Origin: Actinoplanes liguriensis
GTDB taxonomy: Bacteria > Actinomycetota > Actinomycetes > Mycobacteriales > Micromonosporaceae
Length of the DNA: 5,530 nucleotides
Direction of reading: 5' to 3'
NCBI GenBank assembly: GCA_000715855.1
Contig: KL571297.1
Location: 46,011-51,540, forward strand
The position numbers and the translations under genes are program-made. The notes under the pieces are model-generated. The model had not been told where the DNA came from, did no database searches, and saw only the letters and a list, made by a program, of their open reading frames with translations. This document shows positions 1 through 5,372 of this stretch, piece after piece; within the stretch, counting starts at the first letter, position 1; every line of letters starts with the position of its first letter.

Positions 1-17
1 ATGTGTATAAGAGACAG
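1..17 (+). other. Nextera/Tn5 mosaic-end adapter remnant (sequencing artefact)
   Basis: The first 17 bases, ATGTGTATAAGAGACAG, equal the last 17 bases of the 19-bp Tn5 mosaic end used in Nextera libraries (AGATGTGTATAAGAGACAG). The match is exact and stops where the high-GC sequence begins at base 18. Translating it gives peptides starting MCIRDR or MYKRQ, a familiar artefact at the ends of predicted proteins from untrimmed assemblies. It is AT-rich, unlike the rest of the window. This is library DNA and should be trimmed; it marks the physical end of the contig. Confidence 0.97.
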
Positions 18-314
18 GGCTGCCGCCTCCTGCTCGGACACTCGGCGGATGTACGTGTGGACCTCGCTGTCGAGGTCCGCATCGATCCAGGTGGACCGGG
101 CGAAATGCTCCGGCAGCGCGACGAGCTCGTCCGTGACCGGCGCGTCCAGCACCGGCGGGACCTGGGTGATCTGGAAGACGACATGGGCGGTCAGAGCGCC
201 GACCCGCATCCTCGCGAGCGAGCTCGGCGCGTCCCAGCACTCCGCGACAGCCGGATGTGCCAGCAGACCGGTCGTGATCGTGGCCGCATCCAGGTAGACG
301 TCTCTGACGTTCAC
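18..314 (-). CDS. Maleylpyruvate isomerase N-terminal (MDMPI/DinB-like) domain protein, 3'-truncated by contig end
   Basis: The open frame from a GTG at 314 runs 99 codons without a stop into the adapter junction. The protein begins MNVRDVYLDAATITTGLLAH and continues with helices containing W27, H44 (in the segment GALTAHVVFQI) and a later segment HFARSTWIDADLDSEVHTYI. This pattern, with a histidine about 44 residues in and a following four-helix layout, resembles the metal-binding N-terminal domain of actinobacterial mycothiol-dependent maleylpyruvate isomerases within the DinB superfamily. H44 would be the first metal ligand; the later ligands are missing or beyond the break. Many members of the family have no known substrate, so no reaction is assigned. 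The start is a weak choice: only GGA lies 4 bases before the GTG, and the next in-frame ATG is residue 36. The gene follows the lipase in the same direction but is separated from it by a terminator-like hairpin. Confidence 0.7.
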
Positions 315-336
315 GCGTTCCAGTCTGGGGACAGCG

Positions 337-368
337 GTCCGCGCGGCGCAACAGCGCGCCGCGCGGAC
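337..368 (-). terminator. Perfect 13-bp inverted repeat, probable terminator of the lipase gene
   Basis: GTCCGCGCGGCGC at 337-349 and its exact reverse complement at 356-368 are separated by a 6-base loop. The repeat starts 9 bases after the lipase stop codon in the direction of transcription and ends before the next gene's start at 314. No T-run follows on the minus strand, which is common for actinobacterial hairpin terminators. Because the repeat is symmetrical it could also act on plus-strand transcripts, although no plus-strand gene is nearby. Confidence 0.75.
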
Positions 369-377
369 GGTGGACGG

Positions 378-1043
378 TCAGCTCGCTAGGAACGTCCTGA
401 CCTGGGCGAGCGTGACAGTGTCGGTCAGGTATCCGATGTGGGTCTGGCACGCGACGTAGTTGTTGGTCGCGCCACTGAGCACGGTGCTGGTGTACGGGAT
501 GATGACGCCGTCGCACGGGGAGTACCAGGTTCCGTACTTCGTGCTGCCCGGCGTCTCGTCACCGGCGCTCAGCGTGGTGATGAACGACGAGCCGGGATAC
601 ATCTGCTGGCAGGTCACGTAGACCAGGCAGGCGCTCGCGGCCGTGGTGCCGTGGTTCGCGCCGGCGATCGACGCGAGATGGCGGACGTACTGGGCGCCGC
701 CGAGCTGCTTGAGATACCAGAGACTGACCAGGCCGCCCATCGAGTGGTTCACGATGTCGACCTGCGCCGCGCCGGTCCTGGCCCGCACCTGGTTGACGTA
801 GGTGGCCAGGCCCTGCGCGTTGGTGATGTTGTTCCCGTACGAGTTGTACTCGTAGGCGAACAGCTCGCTGCTGGAATAGCCGCCGGCCCGGAACACCGAC
901 ATCGCGGTGGTCCAGTTCGAGGCGCTGCCGGTGTAGCCGTGCACGAAGACCACCGGGGTGCCGGGGGCGGCGGTCGCGGGCAGTGCCGGGCTGAGCGCCA
1001 GCGCGGCCAGCAGAGCGGTGAGTAGGACGACGAGACGACGCAT
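378..1043 (-). CDS. Secreted triacylglycerol lipase / esterase, lipase class 2 family
   Basis: This 221-residue alpha/beta-hydrolase should cleave ester bonds of acylglycerols or related lipids outside the cell. Residues 1-26 form a Sec signal peptide (MRRLVVLL, alanine-rich core, cleavage near ATAA-P). The oxyanion-hole segment VVFVHGYTG is at 31-39. The nucleophile elbow is VNHSMGGL with Ser101; the usual first glycine of GxSxG is Asn99, comparable to the Ala found in Bacillus LipA. The acid is probably Asp178 (SPCDGVI) and the base His202 (QTHIGYLTD), in the order and spacing of class 2 lipases (Pfam Lipase_2, small Bacillus/Streptomyces type). Cys139/Cys145 and Cys177/Cys199 could form two disulfides, fitting an exported enzyme. 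Length is normal and the lid is minimal. The start is well supported: AGGAGG at 1048-1053 lies 4 bases before the ATG. It stands 87 bases after the lipoprotein gene, so it may belong to the same transcript or have its own promoter. Confidence 0.9.
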   Translation of the reverse strand: MRRLVVLLTALLAALALSPALPATAAPGTPVVFVHGYTGSASNWTTAMSVFRAGGYSSSELFAYEYNSYGNNITNAQGLATYVNQVRARTGAAQVDIVNHSMGGLVSLWYLKQLGGAQYVRHLASIAGANHGTTAASACLVYVTCQQMYPGSSFITTLSAGDETPGSTKYGTWYSPCDGVIIPYTSTVLSGATNNYVACQTHIGYLTDTVTLAQVRTFLAS

Positions 1044-1047
1044 GAAA

Positions 1048-1053
1048 CCTCCT
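1048..1053 (-). promoter_or_regulatory. Ribosome binding site of the lipase gene
   Basis: A full AGGAGG on the minus strand, 4 bases from the ATG at 1043. It fixes the lipase start and excludes shadow frames overlapping it. Confidence 0.85.
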
Positions 1054-1097
1054 GGATTTCGGTGGTTTCTGCATCCTCAGTGCAAACTTCCTCCAAC

Positions 1098-1125
1098 GCA
1101 TCGGCGAAATCGCCAGCCTCGATGC
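1098..1125. repeat. Nested imperfect inverted repeat between the lipoprotein and lipase genes
   Basis: GCATCG (1098-1103) pairs with CGATGC (1120-1125). Inside it GGCGA (1103-1107) pairs with TCGCC (1110-1114) around a 2-base centre, with a bulge at 1115-1119. It lies just after the lipoprotein stop at 1131 in the direction of transcription, so it may be a weak or partial terminator or a processing hairpin. An operator for the lipase is also possible. The evidence is only the symmetry. Confidence 0.3.
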
Positions 1126-1130
1126 GGCCC

Positions 1131-1937
1131 CTACGTCGGCCAGACGATCATGGTCACCCCGGTCGGCTGGATGCCGGGGGGAAGCCAGACGGGCAGGGTA
1201 TGCTTGCTCCCGCCTTGCGGGTAGCGGTCGGTCTCGCCCTCCGGCAGCGCCGACGTGATGCCGGTGAAGTTGGCCCGGTCGACGAACCATCCGCCGATCA
1301 GGCGCCCCTCGGGGGATCGGTACACCAGACCGTAGTTCGGCTCCTTGAACGTGGTGGCGGTGTTGTCCACCTCGAACGACACGTAGTCCCACTCGTCATC
1401 GGCGGCCGGCCGCGGCCTCAACGCGTCGATCTTCGCCGGGAGCAGGACGGACGGCCTCGCCGGCTGCCCGGTCACGTACAGCCGGATCCCGGCGACCCGG
1501 GCCGCCTGATCCGCGTCGACCTGGAGGATCCCCCCGAGATCGACGGTCTGTCCCGCCGGTAGGTACGCCCAGCCGGCGTTGAGGATCGCCGCCCAGTCGT
1601 TCAACTCCGCGGACTGCCATCCGCGCCCCGCGTCGTCCACGAATCGGAACCGGACGTGGATCTGCAACGGCTGGTCCGTGGTGTTCCGGAAGGCTGCGGC
1701 CGCGCCGACGATGCGCCTCGTGGCCGCGCCACCGGGCACCGGGAAGGTGGCAAACCCGCGGTCGTCGGCGGCGACTCCGGCCACGATGTCATCCCGCAGG
1801 AGGGACGCGTCCGGGCTCGGCGACGGCGCGGGCGGATCCTCGTCCCCGCGGTGTCCGTCGCAACCCGCGGCGGCCCCGGCGGCCACGCCGAGCGCGGCCA
1901 GCATCAGGCGACGGCGCGACAACCGCCGGTTCTGCAT
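1131..1937 (-). CDS. Tat-type exported lipoprotein of unknown function
   Basis: The 268-residue product starts MQNRRLSRRRLMLAALGV: a twin-arginine motif (SRRRLML) followed by a hydrophobic core and a lipobox ending AAGC, with Cys26 as the likely lipidated residue. A low-complexity Pro/Ser/Asp linker follows (roughly residues 28-45), then a domain rich in predicted beta strands (segments such as LQIHVRFRFVDDAGRGW and AARVAGIRLYVTG), suggesting an Ig-like or beta-sandwich fold as in exported FxLYD/DUF4352-type proteins. I do not recognise a specific family or active site. After export it should sit on the outer face of the membrane. The ATG at 1937 overlaps the stop of the upstream gene as TGATG, so translation is probably coupled; a TTG one codon upstream is less likely. 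GGGTAGG lies about 8 bases before the ATG. Its coupling to the WXG-like genes suggests it is the exported or surface partner of that cassette. Confidence 0.8.
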   Translation of the reverse strand: MQNRRLSRRRLMLAALGVAAGAAAGCDGHRGDEDPPAPSPSPDASLLRDDIVAGVAADDRGFATFPVPGGAATRRIVGAAAAFRNTTDQPLQIHVRFRFVDDAGRGWQSAELNDWAAILNAGWAYLPAGQTVDLGGILQVDADQAARVAGIRLYVTGQPARPSVLLPAKIDALRPRPAADDEWDYVSFEVDNTATTFKEPNYGLVYRSPEGRLIGGWFVDRANFTGITSALPEGETDRYPQGGSKHTLPVWLPPGIQPTGVTMIVWPT

Positions 1938-2473
1938 CAACGGTGCCTACCCTTGTGCTTCAGGAACAGTTCGTGCCGCAGCGCTGTATGCGCTCGCTGG
2001 TAGTCCGCCCGCAGGTCGTTCATCGCGCTGTCGGCCAATGACAGGAAGCTCTGTTCGTCGTGGCGTTCCACCACGCCAGGCCGGATGCCCACGTGAAATT
2101 CGAGGAGACCGACGGTTGTCACCCGGATCTCCCGATCCGGCGAGCCGCCTCGCGCGGTGAGCTTCGGCCCCTGCTCAAGGTACTCACGATGCCGGGACGA
2201 GAACGGTGGCCGCATCACACTGGACCGCTCGAAGTCGTGCGCGAGCATGACTTCGCGCCGCGCCTTCTGATAGGCCGTGGACATCAACGTCGCCGCGCGT
2301 CCCAGCTGATGTGCCAGCAACTCCGGGTCACGGTGGCGATAGTAGCGTTCGTAGCTCTCGTGCAAGAACCGCAGCGAGAGGTATCGCAGCGACTCGGCCC
2401 GCCCCTCGATGTGCCCATCGGGCGAGGTCGCCGTCACCACTATCTCGTGGAGATCATTCGAGATGGTGCCCAT
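1937..2473 (-). CDS. Charged cytoplasmic protein with YbaB/EbfC-like N-terminal region, ESX-type cassette
   Basis: The protein has 178 residues, no signal peptide and no membrane segment. Residues 10-80 resemble YbaB/EbfC-family proteins: a strand pair around EIVVTATSPDGHIEGRAES, then LRYLSLRFL, then DPELLAHQLGRAATLMSTAYQKARREVM, which mirrors the family's helix following a DPxxL turn. YbaB-like proteins recur beside WXG100 genes in actinobacteria (EspL of mycobacterial ESX-1 is an example), so position supports the match. The second half (about 85-178) is rich in Arg, His and Glu and is not recognised; it ends in a basic helix. The start is firm: GGGAGGTG lies 7 bases before the ATG and overlaps the stop of the preceding gene. 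The TGA stop overlaps the ATG of the lipoprotein gene by one base. A role as chaperone or nucleoid-type partner is inference only; it may equally be an unrelated helical protein. Confidence 0.7.
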   Translation of the reverse strand: MGTISNDLHEIVVTATSPDGHIEGRAESLRYLSLRFLHESYERYYRHRDPELLAHQLGRAATLMSTAYQKARREVMLAHDFERSSVMRPPFSSRHREYLEQGPKLTARGGSPDREIRVTTVGLLEFHVGIRPGVVERHDEQSFLSLADSAMNDLRADYQRAHTALRHELFLKHKGRHR

Positions 2474-2479
2474 CGTGTT

Positions 2480-3544
2480 TCACCTCCCTGGTGGATCAGC
2501 GTGGTCCGGGGAATGAGCCGCATCGGGGTTGTCCGAACCGATGAGCGGCCGTTGTACGTTGGTGGCCCCCATGCCCAGCGGCTTGGACCGGAGCAACTCC
2601 ATCGCCGGCAGTGTCTGCAGGGCGCCTCTCCCGGATGTCCCGACCCCGATGCTTCCGTGCACGACGCCGTCGTGGAACCCGGCGACGATGTCGTGCAGTT
2701 CGCGGTCGGACGCGCAGAACTGGAGGCGGAGCTTCTCGGTCGCGTCCAGGATGCTCTGCCAGAGCTCGGCGACACTGTCGCCTTGGATGTCGTGGTCCTT
2801 CGGAGCGTCCGGTTCGTACTTGTCCTTGGCGACTCCGAGGCCGGCCGCGCCAACAGCGGCGACGATGGAGGTGACGGCCATCCCGGTCCCGGACGCCAGC
2901 CCGGCACCGGCGGACAGGACACCGAGCACCCCGATCGCGATGTTGAAGGTGACATTCTTCCGGTCGCTGGACCCACACATCGAATCCGGGTTGTAGGAGT
3001 CGATCGCCTCTTCGGCGCGGTTGACCAGATTGACCACGTCGTTCTGGGCCTGCCTGACCTGCTCCTGGTATCCCCTCAGCGCCAGCCAGAGGAGTGCGAT
3101 GGTGTTTGCCTGCAGAAAAACCATGCCACCCCAGCGGTCGAGGTAACCGCTGCGGACCGCGTCGATGGTCCGGCCGCGCCAGCCGGCCTGGTTGATCCGG
3201 AAGTCCTCCATGTATTGCGGCACCAGAGCGCCGAGGCTGAAGCGTTCCGCGTCGGCCAGGGTCGTCACTCCGGTGTTGGTAAGCCGGTTGTGGGCACTGC
3301 TCAGGGCCTCGATCGCTCCGTCGAGCGAGGAGGGCGGGGGAAGTTCCATGTAGGGGGCCCAGATCTCCTGCGCCTTCTTCCTCGCGTAGTTCTGGACCGT
3401 GACGTCGCTGACGTACGGGATTCCGGTGACCCGGATCAACTCCTCCTGAGCGTCGGCGCCGGTCTCCCGGGTCATCACCTTGTACACGAGTGTGTTGATC
3501 AGCTTGGTGATCGCCATCTCGAGACTTTGCGGGAACTGCGCCAT
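2480..3544 (-). CDS. WXG100-like helical protein with glycine-rich hydrophobic segment, probable type VII secretion-associated
   Basis: This 354-residue protein begins MAQFPQSLEMAITKLINTLV. Residues 72-185 read like the four-helix region of large ESX-associated proteins: an amphipathic helix (SLDGAIEALSSAHNRL), then EDFRINQAGWRG with a W-x-G turn at 122-124, then long helices (VFLQANTIALLWLALRGYQEQVRQAQNDVVNLV). Residues 198-239 are a hydrophobic Gly/Ala-rich stretch with repeated small-residue spacing (VLGVLSAGAGLASGTG), likely a membrane hairpin or glycine-zipper segment. The remainder contains another helix (SVAELWQSILDATEKLRL) and a disordered Pro/Asp/His-rich tail. Start choice: the ATG at 3544 has AGAGGAG about 6 bases upstream and lies 25 bases after the previous stop. 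A longer frame from 3637 would overlap the previous gene and begins with a low-complexity Thr-rich stretch, so it is rejected. Function is unknown; a pore-forming, membrane-anchored or secreted substrate role is inference. Confidence 0.8.
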   Translation of the reverse strand: MAQFPQSLEMAITKLINTLVYKVMTRETGADAQEELIRVTGIPYVSDVTVQNYARKKAQEIWAPYMELPPPSSLDGAIEALSSAHNRLTNTGVTTLADAERFSLGALVPQYMEDFRINQAGWRGRTIDAVRSGYLDRWGGMVFLQANTIALLWLALRGYQEQVRQAQNDVVNLVNRAEEAIDSYNPDSMCGSSDRKNVTFNIAIGVLGVLSAGAGLASGTGMAVTSIVAAVGAAGLGVAKDKYEPDAPKDHDIQGDSVAELWQSILDATEKLRLQFCASDRELHDIVAGFHDGVVHGSIGVGTSGRGALQTLPAMELLRSKPLGMGATNVQRPLIGSDNPDAAHSPDHADPPGR

Positions 3545-3569
3545 CAGGGCTCCTCTCGCGACTCGCGGT

Positions 3570-3989
3570 TCACCGGCGCGGGTAGTTGCCGTCGTTGTAT
3601 CCGGCAGTCCACTCGTCGTTGACGGTGGTGCTGTCATGCTCCAGATCCCAGCGGGTCGATTTCAGCGCGTTCGCCGCCTCGATGTCCTGTGCGGCAAATC
3701 TGTCGAGGGCGCCGTCCAGGCCCCGCGACAGATCCCACAGGTTCTCGCTGGTCTCCCCGGCGGCGGTCCAGATCACGTTGCGCAGCGCCACCCAGCTGTT
3801 CTTGAAACCGGGCGTGCCTGAGTCGAAGTGTGCGGGGCGATCAAGGTTGTGGTCGGAGCCGGAACTGGTCTCGCACTCGTTCCGGATCTTCGCGTACTCG
3901 TCCGCCAGACGTGGGACGTCGACTCGGGCGGCTTGGCGGAGACGTTCCAGCGGACCACCGAACACGGCGCCGTGCATCTCGTCGCTCAT
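3570..3989 (-). CDS. Small WXG100-like / ESX-associated helical protein
   Basis: From the ATG at 3989 the product has 139 residues (MSDEMHGAVFGGPLERLRQA...). The first helix spans about residues 13-38. A loop of about 20 residues follows. The second helical part (65-110) holds W66, W74 and the segment TSENLWDLSRGLDGALDRFA, followed by Asp102 in QDIEAANAL. This resembles the second half of WXG100 or EspC-type proteins, which pair as helical hairpins, but a strict WxG turn is absent. The tail has W127 and ends GNYPRR. No signal peptide or membrane segment is present, as expected for a type VII substrate or partner. The start is uncertain: GAGGG lies 12 bases before the ATG at 3989, a GTG at 4031 has GGGGAG about 10 bases upstream, and an ATG at 4052 has no clear ribosome site. 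The frame stays open further upstream but that part is out of character. It is the first gene of the four-gene unit and diverges from the small membrane protein gene. Confidence 0.7.
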   Translation of the reverse strand: MSDEMHGAVFGGPLERLRQAARVDVPRLADEYAKIRNECETSSGSDHNLDRPAHFDSGTPGFKNSWVALRNVIWTAAGETSENLWDLSRGLDGALDRFAAQDIEAANALKSTRWDLEHDSTTVNDEWTAGYNDGNYPRR

Positions 3990-4148
3990 TGCCGGACCGG
4001 ACCCTCGATATCGATCTCCAAGTACGGACACATCCGCGTAACTCCCCGTCATGGGCGTGTGTACAGGGAATACGCTCGATCTGTCATTGAGGTTCGACGA
4101 CGAGTCGGTGGGTGTAAGCCGCTTTTCTCCGGGATAGGGTGCCGGACC
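3990..4148. promoter_or_regulatory. Divergent intergenic region, presumed promoters for the WXG-like operon and the small membrane protein
   Basis: This 159-bp gap is less GC-biased than its neighbours and separates two divergent starts. On the plus side TAGGGT at 4135-4140 is a good -10. For the minus-strand operon no clear -10/-35 pair could be picked. A 10-bp palindrome TCGATATCGA lies at 4005-4014, and GCCGGACC occurs at both ends (3991-3998 and 4141-4148). If the operon's first gene starts at 4031 or 4052, part of this region is coding. Confidence 0.5.
4135..4140 (+). promoter_or_regulatory. -10 element for a leaderless transcript of the small membrane protein gene
   Basis: TAGGGT fits the actinobacterial TANNNT -10 consensus and ends exactly 8 bases before the ATG at 4149. 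Transcription would start at or next to the ATG, giving a leaderless mRNA. No convincing -35 lies 16-18 bases upstream. Confidence 0.5.
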
Positions 4149-4418
4149 ATGAAGGGTTGGCGGGGGACGTGGTCCGGGGATCGGCAGACTCTGGCCGGGG
4201 CTTTTTACATCGGCTGGGGCATGTACATCGTTGTCGACGCCATCGAAGCGGCGCGCACGTGGGCGCTTCGCGGGGACGCCCCGACAGGGTTGGGCACCGA
4301 CCTTGCGTCGGCCTTCGCCGGGCGAGCCGGTGCGGTGGCTCTGGAAATCCTGTTCGGGCTGTTGTTCTGCGTTCTGGGGGCCCGGGACGTCATCGCCGCT
4401 AGGAAGCGGAGTAGATGA
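4149..4418 (+). CDS. Small two-helix membrane protein, unknown function
   Basis: This 89-residue protein begins MKGWRGTWSGDRQTLAGAFY and has two hydrophobic spans: about residues 14-33 (LAGAFYIGWGMYIVVDAIEA) and about 58-78 (AVALEILFGLLFCVLGARDV). It ends in the basic tail AARKRSR. Both termini are basic, so a hairpin with both ends inside the cell is the simplest topology. No family is recognised. It is the only clear plus-strand gene here. There is no good ribosome site, but a TAGGGT -10 sits 8 bases before the ATG, favouring a leaderless start; longer frames from further upstream are antisense to the WXG-like gene and are rejected. Its stop lies inside the 3' end of the arabinanase gene, a 20-base tail-to-tail overlap. 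It could be an accessory to the divergent operon; this is inference from position only. Confidence 0.7.
   Translation: MKGWRGTWSGDRQTLAGAFYIGWGMYIVVDAIEAARTWALRGDAPTGLGTDLASAFAGRAGAVALEILFGLLFCVLGARDVIAARKRSR
4399..4418. other. Tail-to-tail coding overlap of 20 bp
   Basis: The stop of the plus-strand small membrane protein (TGA 4416-4418) and the stop of the minus-strand arabinanase (TAG, 4399-4401) lie within each other's coding region. No room is left for an intergenic terminator, so the two transcripts must be antisense at their 3' ends. Confidence 0.75.
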
Positions 4419-5358
4419 AAGGCCAACCCTCATCGTCGTACGCGAGGGAATTGATCCCCAGGTAGGAAGAGCCGCTGTCGGCGTAGTAGTGGTAGATGAG
4501 CAGGTCGTCGAGGACGGCTTCGTGGCCGGGGCCGTGGATGCTGCCGTGGCCGGAAATGATCTCGGTGCCACCGCCGGCCGTCATCGGGGTGCCGGCCCGG
4601 TCGGTGAAGGGGCCCGCGGGGGAGTCGGAACGGCCGACCATCGTGCGGTACGTGCTCGCGGCGCCCTTGCAGCACGCGTCGAACGAGACCCACAGGTAGT
4701 AGTGGGATCCGTGCTCGACCAGGTACGGCGCTTCGATCGCGGTGTCGCCCCGACTGGCCAGCGAGACCATCGTGTCGTCCTGCCGCAGGCCGGTCGCGGG
4801 GTCGAGGCGGATCTGCTTGATGCCGGTCCAGAACGAGCCGAACGTCAGTCGCCAGCCGTCGTCGCCGGCGTACAGGTTGGGGTCGATAGCGTTGTAGTCG
4901 TCGGTCTTGGCGCTCTCGATCACCAGGCCGCGATCGGTCCACGAGCCGGACGCGCCGGTCGGCGAGGTCGCAAGGAAGATCGCCGAGTGGTTGGAGCCGA
5001 ACGTGGAGGCCGAGTAGTACATGTAGTAGAGGCCGGCATGAAACGAGATGTCGGGTGCCCAGAGGTCGGCGGAGCCGTTGGTGTACGCGGTGGTCCAGGG
5101 CGCACCGGCCGGAAAAGCCGCACCGGCGCCGGCCCACGTCTCCCGGTCGGCGGACGTCTTGAGCTGGATGTTCTCCCCGGTGAACGCGACCAGCCAGCCA
5201 CCCGACGCGGTCTTGACCATCGACGGGTCGTGGGCGTTGGTGTCCCCGAGCACCAGCATCGGATCGGGGTAGGAGGCCGGCCGGACGGGCGCCGCCGGCC
5301 CGGCCGAGCACGCCGACATCAGCAGAACAGCGACCAGGAGCGCCCGTCGGAGGAACAT
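4399..5358 (-). CDS. GH43 arabinan endo-1,5-alpha-L-arabinosidase, lipoprotein
   Basis: From the ATG at 5358 this is a 319-residue five-bladed beta-propeller glycoside hydrolase expected to cut alpha-1,5-linked arabinan from pectin side chains (EC 3.2.1.99). The signal MFLRRALLVAVLLMSAC ends in a lipobox with Cys17, so it should be anchored outside the membrane. Catalytic residues of GH43 are present in order: base Asp44 (AHDPSMV), pKa modulator Asp159 (NAIDPNLY) and acid Glu209 (IEAPYLV). The later block SFDACCKGAASTYRTMVGRS, then GGGTEII, then GPGHEAV is typical of endo-arabinanases. It includes adjacent Cys229-Cys230 and His279, the usual ligand of the central metal. Length is normal for a single-domain enzyme. 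The start: a TTG at 5394 would give a longer frame but lies inside the operator. The ATG has no ribosome site but has a -10 exactly 8 bases upstream, implying leaderless expression. The gene follows a minus-strand gene after 40 bases with its own LacI-type operator. Confidence 0.93.
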   Translation of the reverse strand: MFLRRALLVAVLLMSACSAGPAAPVRPASYPDPMLVLGDTNAHDPSMVKTASGGWLVAFTGENIQLKTSADRETWAGAGAAFPAGAPWTTAYTNGSADLWAPDISFHAGLYYMYYSASTFGSNHSAIFLATSPTGASGSWTDRGLVIESAKTDDYNAIDPNLYAGDDGWRLTFGSFWTGIKQIRLDPATGLRQDDTMVSLASRGDTAIEAPYLVEHGSHYYLWVSFDACCKGAASTYRTMVGRSDSPAGPFTDRAGTPMTAGGGTEIISGHGSIHGPGHEAVLDDLLIYHYYADSGSSYLGINSLAYDDEGWPFIYSAS

Positions 5359-5366
5359 GCGCCAGA

Positions 5367-5372
5367 ATGCTA
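5367..5372 (-). promoter_or_regulatory. -10 element of a leaderless promoter for the arabinanase gene
   Basis: On the minus strand TAGCAT (TANNNT type) ends 8 bases before the ATG at 5358. A possible -35, TTGCAG at 5389-5394 with a 16-base spacer (or TTTGCA at 5390-5395 with 17), lies within the operator. The spacing to the ATG is the same as for the small membrane protein gene. Confidence 0.55.

Noticed and set aside
1..389. Plus-strand proteins beginning at bases 1 and 3
   Set aside because: Their start codons come from the Nextera adapter and the remainder is antisense to the isomerase-like gene.
559..1392. 277-codon minus-strand frame across the lipase and lipoprotein genes
   Set aside because: It runs out of frame through two well-supported genes and reads as low-complexity Arg/Pro/Gly sequence.
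2060..3622. 520-codon open frame on the plus strand
   Set aside because: It lies antisense to three genes that have ribosome sites and recognisable domains. Its protein is an Arg/Gly/Val/Asp-rich shadow typical of high-GC DNA, without any domain.
3545..3637. Longer N-terminus for the 354-residue WXG-like protein
   Set aside because: The extension overlaps the previous gene, is Thr/Pro low complexity, and the ATG at 3544 has a strong ribosome site.
3991..4148. GCCGGACC repeated at both ends of the divergent region
   Set aside because: An 8-base GC-rich repeat is expected by chance in such DNA; no further symmetry supports a regulator site.
3990..4571. Upstream extension of the small WXG-like gene to 333 codons
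   Set aside because: The extra part crosses the plus-strand membrane protein gene antisense and has no WXG-like character. Only short extensions to 4031 or 4052 remain possible.
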